Below are positions 33,705 through 44,487 of a DNA stretch of 64,000 bases, one piece after another. The DNA is from Azospirillum brasilense (GTDB taxonomy: Bacteria; Pseudomonadota; Alphaproteobacteria; Azospirillales; Azospirillaceae). The notes beneath the pieces were generated by a model. It made no database searches. It saw only the letters and a list, made by a program, of their open reading frames with translations, and was not told where the DNA came from. The stretch is from assembly GCF_005222205.1 (NCBI RefSeq), contig NZ_CP032346.1:248001-312000 (forward strand), written 5' to 3'. Within the stretch, counting starts at the first letter, position 1, and each line of letters begins with the position of its first letter. Position numbers and translations under genes: made by a program.

Positions 33705-34238
33705 GTGAAGGGACCCGCCACCGCAGCGGCCGAGACATCGGCCGAGGCGCAGGGGGACGTGTCGGTCGATGTGGAGGCTGCGGCTGACCTTGCCGCCTCC
33801 CCGGAGATGCGCCTCTGGTTGCGTCTTTCGGCGTGCGCCGTTCTGATCGGCGCCCGGCTGCGCAGCCGTTTGCGCGACGAGTTCAGCACCACCCAGCCGC
33901 GTTTCGACCTGCTGAGCCTGCTCGACCGCCAGCCGGAGGGGCTGACCATGGGCGAGTTGTCGAAACGCATGATGGTCACCAACGGCAACGTCACCGGCAT
34001 TGTAGAACGGCTGTCCGTGGACGGGCTGGTCACGCGCGCCGCGGCGTCGAACGACCGGCGCATGCAGTTCGTCCGGATCACTCCCGAAGGCAGCGCCCTG
34101 GCGCAGGCCATCGCGGCGGCGCAACGCCGCTGGCTGGCCGAGCTGACGGCGGGAATGCCCCACGGCGACGTGGTCCAGTTGATGGGTTTGTTGGGAAAGC
34201 TCAAGAACACGGTGCGTGGTGGAGGCGTCAGGGGATGA
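33705..34238 (+). CDS. MarR-family transcriptional regulator
   Basis: A 177-residue MarR regulator. After an Ala-rich N-terminal extension (about 35 residues) come a dimer helix ('LWLRLSACAVLIGARLRSRLRDEF'), a winged HTH ('LTMGELSKRMMVTNGNVTGIVERLSVDGLVTR') and the wing ('ASNDRRMQFVRITPEG'). GTG start has GGAGA 6 nt upstream. Its stop overlaps the ATG of the ligase gene, so the regulator controls its own operon with an aromatic-acid CoA ligase. MarR proteins in such operons (BadR or AbmR type) usually respond to the aromatic acid or its CoA ester; that is family knowledge, not shown here. Confidence 0.88.
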   Translation: MKGPATAAAETSAEAQGDVSVDVEAAADLAASPEMRLWLRLSACAVLIGARLRSRLRDEFSTTQPRFDLLSLLDRQPEGLTMGELSKRMMVTNGNVTGIVERLSVDGLVTRAAASNDRRMQFVRITPEGSALAQAIAAAQRRWLAELTAGMPHGDVVQLMGLLGKLKNTVRGGGVRG

Positions 34239-35872
34239 TTCGGTCCGGTCACATCGACAGTTTCACGCGCGACCGGCTGCCGCCGCCGGAGCAGATGCCC
34301 GATTTCTCCTACGACCGCCCCGAACTCACCTATCCTGAGCGTCTCAACGCCGCCGCGGCCCTGCTGGACGTCTGGCGGGAGCGCGGCTGGGACGAGCGTC
34401 CCTGCGTCATCGGCAACGGCGACGTGTGGAGCTATGGCCGGTTCCGCGACACGGTGGACCGCATCGCCCGGCTGCTGGCCGAGCGGTTCGGGATCGTTCC
34501 GGGCAACCGGGTGCTGGTGCGCGGGACGAACACCCCGATGCTGGCCGCCTGCTGGTTGGCGGTGCTGAAGGCCGGCGCGGTGGTGGTGCCGACCATGCCG
34601 CTGCTGCGCGCGACGGAGCTGGAGAGCATCATTGAGCGCGCCGCCGTTTCGCTGGCGCTGTGCGACGCGCGCTTCGCCAAGGATCTGAACGCTGCGGCGG
34701 AAGCGATGGGTGGAGGGATGCCCGTCGTGACCTTCAACGGCGGCGACCTGGAAGGGTGGCTGGAGGAGACGGACGCCGACTTCGCCGCGGTGGACACCGC
34801 CGCCGACGACGTGGCGCTGATCGCCTTCACCTCCGGCACGACCGGCAAGCCCAAGGCGACCGCGCACTTCCACCGGGACCTTCTGGCGGTGGCCGACCTG
34901 TCGCCGCAATCGCTGCTGAAGACCGGCGGCGACGACGTCTTCTGCGGCACGCCGTCGCTCGCCTTCGCCTACGGGCAGGGGGGAATGCTGCTGTTCCCGC
35001 TGCGGGTGGGGGCGTCGGTCGTGCTGCTGGACCGCGCCACGCCGGAACGGCTGCTGGAGGTGACCGCAAGGCACAAGGCGACGGTGATGTTCACCGTGCC
35101 GACCGTCTACCGCGCCATGACCGCGCGGATCGAGGAGGACCCGGCCCTGGCCGAGGGGCTGCGCACGCTGCGCGCCTGTGTCTCGGCGGGCGAGCCGCTT
35201 CCCGCCACCACGCTGGAGGGCTGGCAGGCGGTGACGGGGATGGAGATCCTCGACAGCTTCGGCACCACGGAGATGCTGAACGCCGTCCTGCATTCGCCGC
35301 CCGGCGCCGTCCGGCCCGGCGCCACCGGGATGGTGGTGCCGGGATACGAGGCCCGCGTGGTCGACGACAGCCTGACCCCGCTGCCCCCCGGCCAGATCGG
35401 GCGGCTGGCCGTGCGCGGCCCGACCGGCTGCATCTATCTGGACGACCCGCGCCAGGAGAATTACGTGCAGGGCGGCTGGAACCTGACCGGCGACGCCTTC
35501 CGCATGGATGAGGACGGCTATTTCTGGTATCACGCGCGGACCGACGACCTGATCGTCTCCGCCGGCTACAAGATTTCCGGCCTGGAGGTGGAGGACGTCC
35601 TGCTCGGCCACGAGGCGGTGGAGGAATGCGCGGTCATCGCGGCGCCCGATCCGCTGCGCGGCTCCATCCCCAAGGCCTTCATCGTCACCCGCGACGGCGT
35701 GCGGCCCAGCGACGATCTGGCGGAACGGCTGCAATGCTACGTCAAGGACCGGATCGCCCCCTACAAGTACCCCCGTGCGGTGGAGTTCCTGGAGCAGCTG
35801 CCGCGGACCGAGACCGGCAAGATCCAGCGCTACAAGCTGCGGCAGAGGGAATGGGTGGACGGCGAGGATTGA
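34235..35872 (+). CDS. Aromatic-acid CoA ligase (2-aminobenzoate/benzoate-CoA ligase family)
   Basis: A 545-residue ANL enzyme. The N-terminus 'HIDSFTRDRLPPPEQMPDF...YPERLNAAAALLD' resembles 2-aminobenzoate- and benzoate-CoA ligases. Core motifs are 'LIAFTSGTTGKPKATAHFHRD' cut after the Gly/Lys loop, 'DSFGTTEMLNAV', 'LTGDAFRMDEDGYFWYHARTDDLIVSAGYKISG' and the C-terminal catalytic Lys in 'RTETGKIQRYKLRQ'. Length is normal. Downstream genes for ring reduction or oxygenation (aminobenzoyl-CoA monooxygenase, box) are absent, so the exact acid is unknown. Confidence 0.85.
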   Translation: MIRSGHIDSFTRDRLPPPEQMPDFSYDRPELTYPERLNAAAALLDVWRERGWDERPCVIGNGDVWSYGRFRDTVDRIARLLAERFGIVPGNRVLVRGTNTPMLAACWLAVLKAGAVVVPTMPLLRATELESIIERAAVSLALCDARFAKDLNAAAEAMGGGMPVVTFNGGDLEGWLEETDADFAAVDTAADDVALIAFTSGTTGKPKATAHFHRDLLAVADLSPQSLLKTGGDDVFCGTPSLAFAYGQGGMLLFPLRVGASVVLLDRATPERLLEVTARHKATVMFTVPTVYRAMTARIEEDPALAEGLRTLRACVSAGEPLPATTLEGWQAVTGMEILDSFGTTEMLNAVLHSPPGAVRPGATGMVVPGYEARVVDDSLTPLPPGQIGRLAVRGPTGCIYLDDPRQENYVQGGWNLTGDAFRMDEDGYFWYHARTDDLIVSAGYKISGLEVEDVLLGHEAVEECAVIAAPDPLRGSIPKAFIVTRDGVRPSDDLAERLQCYVKDRIAPYKYPRAVEFLEQLPRTETGKIQRYKLRQREWVDGED

Positions 35873-36282
35873 CCGGGAACCGGGCTGCCCATCCACCGCT
35901 GGTGCAGTTCCTGCTCTTCGTGGTGGTCGGCTGCGCCGCGGCTGTCGGCCATTACGGCGTGCTGATCGCCCTGTCGGAGCTGACGGCGGCTCCGCCGGTC
36001 CTGGCCTCGGCGGCGGGTTTTCTCGTCGGCGGCGTCATCAGCTACCTGCTGAACTACGGCCATGTCTTCCGCAGCGAGCAGGAGCACCTGCCCACCGCCA
36101 CGAAATTCGTGGCGGTCGCGGCCGTGGGGCTGTGCCTGAACAGCGCCATCATGTGGGCCTTGGCGCAACGGCTGGACCTGCATTACCTGCCGGCCCAGCT
36201 TGCCGCCACGGCGCTGGTGATGCTGTGGAGCTTCGGCGCGAACCGCTACTGGACCTTCAAGGCCGGATCGCCCGCCGCCTGA
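35851..36282 (+). CDS. GtrA-family membrane protein
   Basis: About 143 residues with four predicted helices: 'FLLFVVVGCAAAVGHYGVLIAL', 'VLASAAGFLVGGVISYLLNYGHVF', 'FVAVAAVGLCLNSAIMWAL' and 'QLAATALVMLWSFGANRYWTF'. The 'F..VG......D' start and the 'N(Y/R)..(V/T)F' ends are GtrA features; members help flip polyprenyl-linked sugars. Start is uncertain: ATG 35851 overlaps the ligase gene, while TTG 35869 or GTG 35902 would shorten the N-terminus. Its last 37 bases overlap the 3' end of the methyltransferase on the other strand. Confidence 0.82.
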   Translation: MGGRRGLTGNRAAHPPLVQFLLFVVVGCAAAVGHYGVLIALSELTAAPPVLASAAGFLVGGVISYLLNYGHVFRSEQEHLPTATKFVAVAAVGLCLNSAIMWALAQRLDLHYLPAQLAATALVMLWSFGANRYWTFKAGSPAA

Positions 36283-37031
36283 GCGCCGGTCGTCGCGCCA
36301 TGAGGGCGGGCGACGAAGGAATGGCGGTGCGGCGTCGGGCCGATGTTCTTCGCCAGACGGTCGCCCCGCAGCCCGGCGGCGGACAGCCGGGCCTGCAACT
36401 CCGCCGGTGTGTAGGTGGAGAAGCCGGCCTCGCGCCGGATGCGGCGGTAGTCGGACAGGGCCATCCGCCCGAGCCCCATCAGCGCCGCCATCAGGAAGCC
36501 GTGCCGGCGCGCCATGCTGAGCTGGCTGGCGATGTCGCGCAGCATCGGCGTGTCGGGTTCCACCACGTCGGCGATCAGGATGCGCCCCCGCGCCCCGATC
36601 AGATGGCGCCAGCGGTGGAGGACGCCGTCCAGTTCCTCACGCGGGATGTATTGCAGCACGGAGACGGCCAGCACCAGATCGACGCTGCCCGTCGGCAGGG
36701 CCGCGAGGTCGTCGTCGTCGAGAATCCGGATTCCCGGATGGCCGGACAGCCGGTCGCGCAGGCGTTGCCGCACCGCGGGGGCGGCGTCGTACAGCCAGAC
36801 GTTTTCGCAGCGCTTCGCCATCGCCTCCGCCGCCAGCGCGTCGCCACAGCCGAAATCCAGGACGGTCCCCCCCTCCGGAAGATGGGCGTCGAGGTCGTTC
36901 TGCAGGCAGGCGAAATGCGCTTCCAAATTGCGCTGATTCGCGTAGATGGCGTTGGGCCGGTTCCAGAAATCGACCCAGCCGCTGGAACCCTGTCCGCCCG
37001 GTGGCCCGGACGACGTCCCATTGTCGTGCAT
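36246..37031 (-). CDS. Class I SAM-dependent methyltransferase
   Basis: A 261-residue methyltransferase. After 'WVDFWNRPNAIYANQRNLEAHF' comes the SAM motif 'GGTVLDFGCGDALAAEAM' near residue 60, 'VWLYDAAPAVRQRLRDRL', 'DLVLAVSVLQYIPREELD' and 'GRILIADVVEPD'. The start at 37031 has a GGGG 10 nt upstream; upstream ATG codons at 37040 and 37145 are less well placed. The substrate is not apparent. Neighbours GtrA and a ChbG/HpnK-type deacetylase suggest glycolipid or glycan decoration. Confidence 0.8.
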   Translation of the reverse strand: MHDNGTSSGPPGGQGSSGWVDFWNRPNAIYANQRNLEAHFACLQNDLDAHLPEGGTVLDFGCGDALAAEAMAKRCENVWLYDAAPAVRQRLRDRLSGHPGIRILDDDDLAALPTGSVDLVLAVSVLQYIPREELDGVLHRWRHLIGARGRILIADVVEPDTPMLRDIASQLSMARRHGFLMAALMGLGRMALSDYRRIRREAGFSTYTPAELQARLSAAGLRGDRLAKNIGPTPHRHSFVARPHGATTGAQAAGDPALKVQ

Positions 37032-37203
37032 ATCCCGCATCCCCTTTGTGGGTCGTTTCTTGCCGAGGGGATTGTGTTGTTCGTCTCTTCGCCAGGAAGA
37101 GCCCCCTCGATCCGACCGTGTCGTAATCATGGTAGGTGTGAACAATCGGAATGGTCAAGAATGACCGGCGGGGACTATGCCGCCAGGGGAGGACGGAGCG
37201 GGG

Positions 37204-38079
37204 TCAGGTCGCCGGGAACCCGGCGAAGCGGGCGAGCCGGATGTTCCGCTCGGCGAGCAGGGCGGCGAAGGCCGGGCTCTTCAGATAGTCGTGCTCCACC
37301 TTGCGCTGGTCCACCAGCGGGTCGGCGCGGCGCAGGGCCTCGTCCGGGATGCCGGGATGGACCATCACCAGCAGCCGTCCGGCGGGACGGTCGAGAAAGC
37401 GCGCCATGAGGTCCGGGAAGGGTTGGCGTCCGGAGAAGTCGTAGACACCGGCGAAGCGGTCGTTGGCGGGAATGCCGCGGGCCCGCGCCAGCCGCGCCAG
37501 CCCGCCGCCGAGCCCGCCGATCAGCAGAGTCTTCGGCACCGCCACGCCGCGGCGCAGGACGGCACCCACCGGCTCCCCGCACAGGCGGACATAGGCGCCC
37601 GGCAGGGCGGACAGGGCGTCGGCGACCGCCTCGCGCACGGTGGGAAGCTGGTGGACGTGCTGGTGGCCGTCGATGTAGGCGGGTGGGCCGCCCCAGGCCG
37701 CGGCGAAGGCGTCAAGCTGACGGGCCAGCTCCGCCCGGATCTCCTGGGGGTCGAGGCCGCCGCTGTAGGCCAGCTTCATCAGCCGTCCCAGCGGCGGCAG
37801 CTTGCCGTCCGGCGCCAGTCTGGGCAGGGAACCCAGCGGCGGCTGGTCGGTCAGGGTGAAATGCAGCCCGACGTCGGCCTTGTCGGACAGCTCCTTCAGC
37901 GGCGCCGCTCCCTCCGCCCAATAGGGGCAGAGCGTCATGGCCGAGGTGGCGGTCAGGCGCCCGGCGGCGATGAGGTCGCGGATGGCCTCGTTGACGCCCG
38001 GCGACAGGCCGTAGTCATCGGCGCAGAGCAGGACCGGATGCATGGAACGCGGGGCTGGGGTGGTGTCGGTGTCGGGCAT
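37204..38079 (-). CDS. ChbG/HpnK (YdjC-like) carbohydrate deacetylase
   Basis: A 291-residue YdjC-fold protein. Metal and catalytic motifs are 'LLCADDYGLSPGVNEAI' (Asp-Asp), 'VGLHFTLTDQPPLG' (His), 'YIDGHQHVHQLPTV' (two His) and 'RLLVMVHPGIPDEAL'. It matches the hopanoid-associated HpnK group as well as ChbG. These enzymes remove N-acetyl groups from sugars. No hopanoid genes are in the window, so a role with the gtrA/methyltransferase neighbours on a glycolipid is just as likely. Start ATG 38079 was chosen; ATG 38043 is an alternative. Confidence 0.85.
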   Translation of the reverse strand: MPDTDTTPAPRSMHPVLLCADDYGLSPGVNEAIRDLIAAGRLTATSAMTLCPYWAEGAAPLKELSDKADVGLHFTLTDQPPLGSLPRLAPDGKLPPLGRLMKLAYSGGLDPQEIRAELARQLDAFAAAWGGPPAYIDGHQHVHQLPTVREAVADALSALPGAYVRLCGEPVGAVLRRGVAVPKTLLIGGLGGGLARLARARGIPANDRFAGVYDFSGRQPFPDLMARFLDRPAGRLLVMVHPGIPDEALRRADPLVDQRKVEHDYLKSPAFAALLAERNIRLARFAGFPAT

Positions 38080-38124
38080 GGCGATGTAAGGTGGGGTGGA
38101 CAGCGGCGTTAAGCCGGGGAGGGG

Positions 38125-39342
38125 ATGATGGAGTGGGACAGCCTGTGGTTCAACGGTCATGCGGCGACCATGGGGCCGGCAGGACCGGTTCGGGACGCGG
38201 TGATCGCCGTGAAGGACGGGCGGATCGCCTGGATCGGCGCCGCCAAGGAGCGCCCCGCCGGCCGCGCCGCCGCGGAGCATGACCTGGGCGGGCGCTGGGT
38301 CACGCCGGGGCTGATCGATTGCCACACCCATCTGGTCTTCGGCGGCAACCGCGCCCGCGAGTTCGAGATGCGGCTGGAGGGCGCGACCTACGAGGAGATC
38401 GCGCGCGCCGGGGGCGGCATCGCCTCGACCGTCGCCGCGACCCGCGCCGCCGACGAGGAAAGCCTGATCGCGAGCGCCGCCGTGCGCCTGCGACGGCTGC
38501 TGGCCGAGGGCGTGACGGTGGTGGAGGTGAAGTCCGGCTACGGTCTCGACCTCGCCACGGAGCGGCGGATGCTGCGCGCGGCGCGGGCGCTGGGCGAGCG
38601 CTTCCCCGTGGCGGTGCGGACGACCGGGCTGGCCGCCCATGCTCTGCCGCCGGAATTCGCCGGGCGGGCGGACGATTACATCGCGCTGGTGTGCGACGAG
38701 ATCCTGCCCACCCTGGCGGCGGAGGGGTTGCTGGACGCGGTCGACGCCTTCTGCGAGCGCATCGCCTTCTCGCCGGAGCAGACGGCCCGCGTGTTCGACA
38801 CCGCGCGGCGGCTGGGCCTGCCGGTGAAGCTGCACGCCGACCAGCTCTCGGACGGCGGCGGCGCCGCGCTGGCCGCCCGCTACAACGCGCTGTCCGCCGA
38901 CCATGTGGAGCACACCGGCGAGGAGGGCGCGCGGGCGATGGCCGCGGCGGGGACGGTGGCCGTGCTGCTGCCCGGCGCCTTCTACATGCTGCGCGAGACC
39001 AAGCTGCCGCCCATCGAGCTGTTCCGGCGCCACGGCGTGCCGATGGCGGTGTCCACCGACTGCAACCCCGGCACCTCGCCCGCCGTGTCGCTCCTGCTGA
39101 TGCTGAACATGGCCTGCACCCTGTTCCGCCTGACCCCGCAGGAGGCGCTGGCCGGTGTCACCCGCAACGCCGCACAGGCCCTGGGCATGGCCGCCACCCA
39201 CGGCACGCTGGAGCCCGGCAAGGCCGCCGATCTCGCGGTGTGGGACGTCGGCGACCCGGCGGAGCTGTGCTACTGGCTGGGCGCCAATCCCTGCGCTGCG
39301 GTGGTGCGCGGCGGGCGGCTGGTGCGGGGCGGTGTGGAGTGA
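38125..39342 (+). CDS. hutI: Imidazolonepropionase
   Basis: A 405-residue HutI. The metal motif '[19 protein letters not shown]' lies near residue 65, then '[11 protein letters not shown]', '[13 protein letters not shown]', '[17 protein letters not shown]', '[10 protein letters not shown]' and '[10 protein letters not shown]'. It opens the imidazolone ring to give N-formimino-glutamate in histidine breakdown. A GGGGAGGGG precedes the ATG. It is followed by hutU after an inserted toxin-antitoxin pair; hutH, hutG/F and hutC are not in the window. Confidence 0.96.
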   Translation: MMEWDSLWFNGHAATMGPAGPVRDAVIAVKDGRIAWIGAAKERPAGRAAAEHDLGGRWVTPGLIDCHTHLVFGGNRAREFEMRLEGATYEEIARAGGGIASTVAATRAADEESLIASAAVRLRRLLAEGVTVVEVKSGYGLDLATERRMLRAARALGERFPVAVRTTGLAAHALPPEFAGRADDYIALVCDEILPTLAAEGLLDAVDAFCERIAFSPEQTARVFDTARRLGLPVKLHADQLSDGGGAALAARYNALSADHVEHTGEEGARAMAAAGTVAVLLPGAFYMLRETKLPPIELFRRHGVPMAVSTDCNPGTSPAVSLLLMLNMACTLFRLTPQEALAGVTRNAAQALGMAATHGTLEPGKAADLAVWDVGDPAELCYWLGANPCAAVVRGGRLVRGGVE

Positions 39343-39387
39343 CGTTGCCGGTACGATGGCGTATTCTGAACCCATCTGGAGGGCGCG

Positions 39388-39636
39388 ATGGGCAAGATCG
39401 TTCTTGAGGATGTTGAGGAAGGCACGCTCGATCGTCTGAAGGCGCTTGCGAGCAGCACCGGACGAACGCCGGAGGAGGAAGCGAAGCTCCTGCTGGCGGG
39501 TGCTCTTGCGCGCGAAGCCGGTGAGCATGCACGCCGCCGCGACCTGCTGGAGCGCATGCGGCGGACAGCCGCCATGACGCGGCCGGACATGGATGCGGAT
39601 ATTACGGACCTCATCCGGGAGGACCGCGACCGGTGA
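39388..39636 (+). CDS. FitA/VapB-like antitoxin
   Basis: An 82-residue protein: an N-terminal ribbon-helix-helix-like segment ('KIVLEDVEEGTLDRLKALASSTGRTPEEEAKLLLAGAL') followed by a charged C-terminal part ('[16 protein letters not shown]') suited to wrap the toxin. Its stop overlaps the GTG of the PIN-domain gene, the classic antitoxin-toxin layout. It begins 45 bp after hutI in the same direction. RHH antitoxins usually repress their own promoter; no clear operator was identified. Confidence 0.8.
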   Translation: MGKIVLEDVEEGTLDRLKALASSTGRTPEEEAKLLLAGALAREAGEHARRRDLLERMRRTAAMTRPDMDADITDLIREDRDR

Positions 39637-40058
39637 ACGTCGTCGATGCTAGTGTCGCGTTGCGATGGTCGATCCAGGACGGTTACACGCCGTTGGCCCA
39701 GGAGCTTGTCAGCGGCGACGGGATGCTCGTCGCCCCCGACCTGGTGGTGCCAGAGGTGACGAACGCCCTGTGGAAGATGCGGCGGTCCGGTCTCATCGGC
39801 GAAGAGCAGGCGAACCGGGCGTTGGCGGAAATTCCGCAAGCCTACACGATGCTCGTGCCGACGTCGGGGCTGATCCGGCGGGCCTTCTCCATTGCCGCGA
39901 CCCTCGATCACCCGGCCTACGACTGTTTTTATCTGGCGCTGTCCGAGGAACTCGGCGCGCCGCTCGTCACGCTGGACAAGCGCCTGCACGCCCGCACCCG
40001 CTCCACCCCTTGGGAGGCATTGACCGTCCTCCTGGGCGGCGGCACGGTTCCCGTCTGA
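39633..40058 (+). CDS. VapC-like PIN-domain toxin
   Basis: A 141-residue PIN-domain protein with the acidic RNase site intact: Asp5 in '[10 protein letters not shown]', Glu41 in '[10 protein letters not shown]', Asp97 in '[10 protein letters not shown]' and Asp115 in 'TLDKRLH'. VapC toxins cut specific RNAs when free of antitoxin. GTG start, with GGGAGG upstream inside the antitoxin gene. It ends 43 bp before hutU. Placement inside a hut operon is unusual. Confidence 0.83.
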   Translation: MNVVDASVALRWSIQDGYTPLAQELVSGDGMLVAPDLVVPEVTNALWKMRRSGLIGEEQANRALAEIPQAYTMLVPTSGLIRRAFSIAATLDHPAYDCFYLALSEELGAPLVTLDKRLHARTRSTPWEALTVLLGGGTVPV

Positions 40059-40101
40059 AAACAACAAACGCATCAAGCTGAATCCGAGAGGGACGAGTCA
40101 C

Positions 40102-41767
<1,666 letters not shown>

Positions 41768-41790
<23 letters not shown>

Positions 41791-42724
41791 TCGGTTTTGC
41801 GGGGGCGGCGCGCGGCGGCAGGGTCGCCAGCGCCACCCCCGGCAGAACCAGCAGGACGCCGAGCAGGTGGAACATCTGGAGCTGTTCCCCCAGCAGCGCC
41901 CAGGCCGCCACCGCCGCCCACAGCGGCATGACGTAGAGCGAGGTGCCGGCCCGCGCCGGACCCATCAGGTTGATCGTCTTCTGGTAGGTCAGGAAAGCCA
42001 GGACGGAGGCGAACAGCGCCACCCCGGCGATGCGGATGGCGGCGTCCAGGCTCAGCGGGACGGGGCGCAGGGCCAGCGTCTCCCACGCGTAGAAGGGGGC
42101 GAGCACGACGACACCGGCCAGCGCGTTGGCCGCGAACATGGTCACCACCGGCAGCGAGCTGCGGGTCTGGCGCAGCAGCACCGTGTAGACCGCCCAGGCC
42201 GCCGACCCCACCAGGATCAGCAGGTCGCCGGCGTTGAAGGACAGATGCAGCAGCGCCTGCGCGTCGCCGCGGGTCAGGATCACCAGCACGCCGGCCATGG
42301 CGACGGCGATTCCCGCGGCCTGCCGCGGCGTCACCTTTTCGCGCAGCCACAGGGCGGCGATCATCAGGATGATGACCGGGCTGGTGGCGTAGATGAGGGC
42401 GGCGTTGGTCGCGCTGGTGCGCTCCAGCCCCATGTAGACGACGGCGCCGCACACGCCCTGGGCCAGCGCGCCCAGCAGAAGAAAGCGCTTCCACGAGGCG
42501 CGCAGAACATGGCGGTGCTGGATCAGGCCGGGCAGGGCCAGCGGCAGGATCATCAGGAAGGCCAGCACCCAGCGCCAGAAGGCCAGCCCGACCGGCGGCA
42601 CGATGGCGGCCGCGGCCCGCCCGATCACCACGTTGGAGGCGAAGAAGGCCGAGGAGAGCAGATACAGGCTGTAGGCAGTGAAGACGGCGTTGCTCTGGGG
42701 GGCGTTGCGCGGCTGGCGGTCCAT
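41768..42724 (-). CDS. EamA/DMT-family transporter
   Basis: A 318-residue protein with about ten hydrophobic helices and two EamA halves: '[26 protein letters not shown]' and '[30 protein letters not shown]' in the first, '[19 protein letters not shown]' and '[28 protein letters not shown]' in the second. These usually export amino acids or other metabolites. Start ATG 42724. The XRE-type regulator lies 29 bp upstream on the same strand and may be co-transcribed. Substrate unknown. Confidence 0.86.
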
Positions 42725-42753
42725 GGGGCGTCCGGAGCGTGTCGGTGGGCGTC

Positions 42754-43551
42754 TTACGGAGCCTGCGGCCCCAGCAGCATCACCAGCTTGTAGTCGGATC
42801 GTCCGGCGGGACACAACGTCACTTGTTCGTAGACCAGCGTCCCGTCCTGGGGATGGGTGAAGCCGCGGGTGCCGCCCTCCCGCTCCAGCACGCCCTGGTC
42901 CTCCCACAGCCGGGCGAAGCGGGGCGAGGCCGCGCGCAGGCCATCGACCAGGGCGGTCACCTCCGCATCGCCGGCACGGCGGGCGGTGTCGGCGCGGAAC
43001 TCGGCGAGCAGCCGGCGGGCGCGGTCCTCCCAGTCCGCGATGAAGCCCCGCGCGGTGGGATCGAGGAAGACGTAGCGCAGCAGGTTCCGCTCCGCCCCGC
43101 CCAGCCAGCCGGAGAAGAGATGGGCGGCGCCGTCGTTCCAGCCGCGGGCGTTCCAGACGCGGTCGAGCAAGTAGGCCGGCGCCGTCATCGACTCCAAAGC
43201 GGCGAGCAGCGGAGCTGGCGGCTGGTCCGATCCGTCCATCGCGTCGGCGTCGGGATCGCGCTTGCGCGACAGCTCGAACAGATAGACGCGCTCCGCCGCG
43301 GTCAGCCGCAGCGCCCCGGCGATGCGCGCCAGCGCCTGCGGTGAGACGGAGACCTCGCGCCCCTGTTCCAGCCAGGTGTACCAGGTCGGGCTAAGGCCGC
43401 AGAGCTGTGCGGCCTCCTCCCGCCGCAGGCCGGGCGTGCGGCGGCGGGCGGAGCCGGTCAGCGGGATGCCGGCCTCGGCCGGGGTCAGCCGCTCCCGGTG
43501 GGCGCGCAGGAAGGCGCCAAGCCGGTGCCGCGCATCGTCGTCGGAACTCAT
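42754..43551 (-). CDS. XRE-family regulator with MmyB-like ligand domain
   Basis: A 265-residue regulator. The HTH lies at about residues 40-75 ('LRREEAAQLCGLSPTWYTWLEQGREVSVS'), and the C-terminal MmyB-like ligand-binding domain contains 'PAYLLDRVWNARGWNDGAAHLF', 'NLLRYVFLDPTAR' and 'DYKLVMLLGPQAP'. Members control nearby genes in response to small, possibly fatty-acid-like ligands. A palindrome lies directly upstream of its start, in the divergent gap with a methyltransferase gene. Confidence 0.88.
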   Translation of the reverse strand: MSSDDDARHRLGAFLRAHRERLTPAEAGIPLTGSARRRTPGLRREEAAQLCGLSPTWYTWLEQGREVSVSPQALARIAGALRLTAAERVYLFELSRKRDPDADAMDGSDQPPAPLLAALESMTAPAYLLDRVWNARGWNDGAAHLFSGWLGGAERNLLRYVFLDPTARGFIADWEDRARRLLAEFRADTARRAGDAEVTALVDGLRAASPRFARLWEDQGVLEREGGTRGFTHPQDGTLVYEQVTLCPAGRSDYKLVMLLGPQAP

Positions 43552-43558
43552 GGTGGCA

Positions 43559-43580
43559 GCGCTTATACCAGGATAAGCGC
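43559..43580. promoter_or_regulatory. Operator-like palindrome in divergent promoter region
   Basis: GCGCTTAT-ACCAGG-ATAAGCGC, a perfect 8-bp-arm inverted repeat 7 bp upstream of the XRE regulator start. The motif CTTATACCAG inside it is echoed by CTTGTACCAG at 43585-43594. Position and symmetry suggest autoregulation and control of the methyltransferase gene at 43665. Confidence 0.65.
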
Positions 43581-43664
43581 TTGCCTTGTACCAGTTTGCC
43601 GGACGGCCGATGCTGGGGCATCACGACAAACACGCCCCAACAATCACCAACGGGAATCGCCACC

Positions 43665-44429
43665 ATGACCAACAGCCACCACGGCGTCGTCGCCGCGCAA
43701 TACGGCCAGCGCGCCGACGCCTATGTGACCAGCGCCGTCCACGCCTCGGGCGCGGACCTGGACCAGATCGAGGACGCGTTGCGCGGCAAGAACGCCGCCC
43801 GCGTGCTGGATCTCGGCTGCGGCGGCGGCCATGTCGCCTACCGCGCCGCCCCCCACGCCGGCGAAGTGGTGGCGGTGGACGTCACCGCCCCGATGCTGGA
43901 GGTGGTGGCCCGCACCGCGGCGGAGCGCGGCCTGACCAACATCACCACCACCCAGGCCCCCGCCGAGCGTCTGCCCTTCCCGGACGGCCATTTCGACGTG
44001 GTGCTGAGCCGCTTCAGCGCCCATCACTGGCTGAACGCCGAGGCCGGCCTGCGCGAGGCGCGGCGGGTGCTGGGTCCGGGCGGGCGGGCGGTCTTCGTGG
44101 ACATCGTGTCGCCGGGCCACCCGCTGCTGGACACCCATCTCCAGGCCGTGGAGCTGCTGCGCGACACCTCGCACGTCCGCAACTACAGCGCTGCGGAATG
44201 GATGGCCGCCCTGTCCCGCGCCGGCTTCGCGGTGACCGGCTTGACGCCGCGCCGCCTGCGCATGGAGTTCGCCGTCTGGACCGCCCGCACCTCCACCCCC
44301 GACCTGCGGGCCCAGGCGATCCGCGCCTTGCAGGATCTCGCCTCCGACGAGGTGCGCCGCCACTTCGACATCCTGGAGGACGGCAGCTTTCTCCTGGACA
44401 GCCTGACCATCGAAGCGGAGGCTTGCTGA
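43665..44429 (+). CDS. UbiE/Methyltransf_11-type methyltransferase
   Basis: A 254-residue class I methyltransferase: 'YGQRADAYVTSAVH', SAM motif 'ARVLDLGCGGGHVAYRAAP' near residue 45, 'VVAVDVTAPMLEVVA', 'AERLPFPDGHFDVVLSRFSAHHW' and 'EARRVLGPGGRAVFVDIV'. The ATG at 43665 starts just before the conserved N-terminus; the longer frame upstream would run through the operator region. It is divergent from the XRE regulator and probably its target. Substrate unknown. Confidence 0.85.
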   Translation: MTNSHHGVVAAQYGQRADAYVTSAVHASGADLDQIEDALRGKNAARVLDLGCGGGHVAYRAAPHAGEVVAVDVTAPMLEVVARTAAERGLTNITTTQAPAERLPFPDGHFDVVLSRFSAHHWLNAEAGLREARRVLGPGGRAVFVDIVSPGHPLLDTHLQAVELLRDTSHVRNYSAAEWMAALSRAGFAVTGLTPRRLRMEFAVWTARTSTPDLRAQAIRALQDLASDEVRRHFDILEDGSFLLDSLTIEAEAC

Positions 44430-44487
44430 CCTTCAACGCAATGTCAGAAGGGAGGTGATGGTAACAGCCTCCCTCTCTGAACATATT

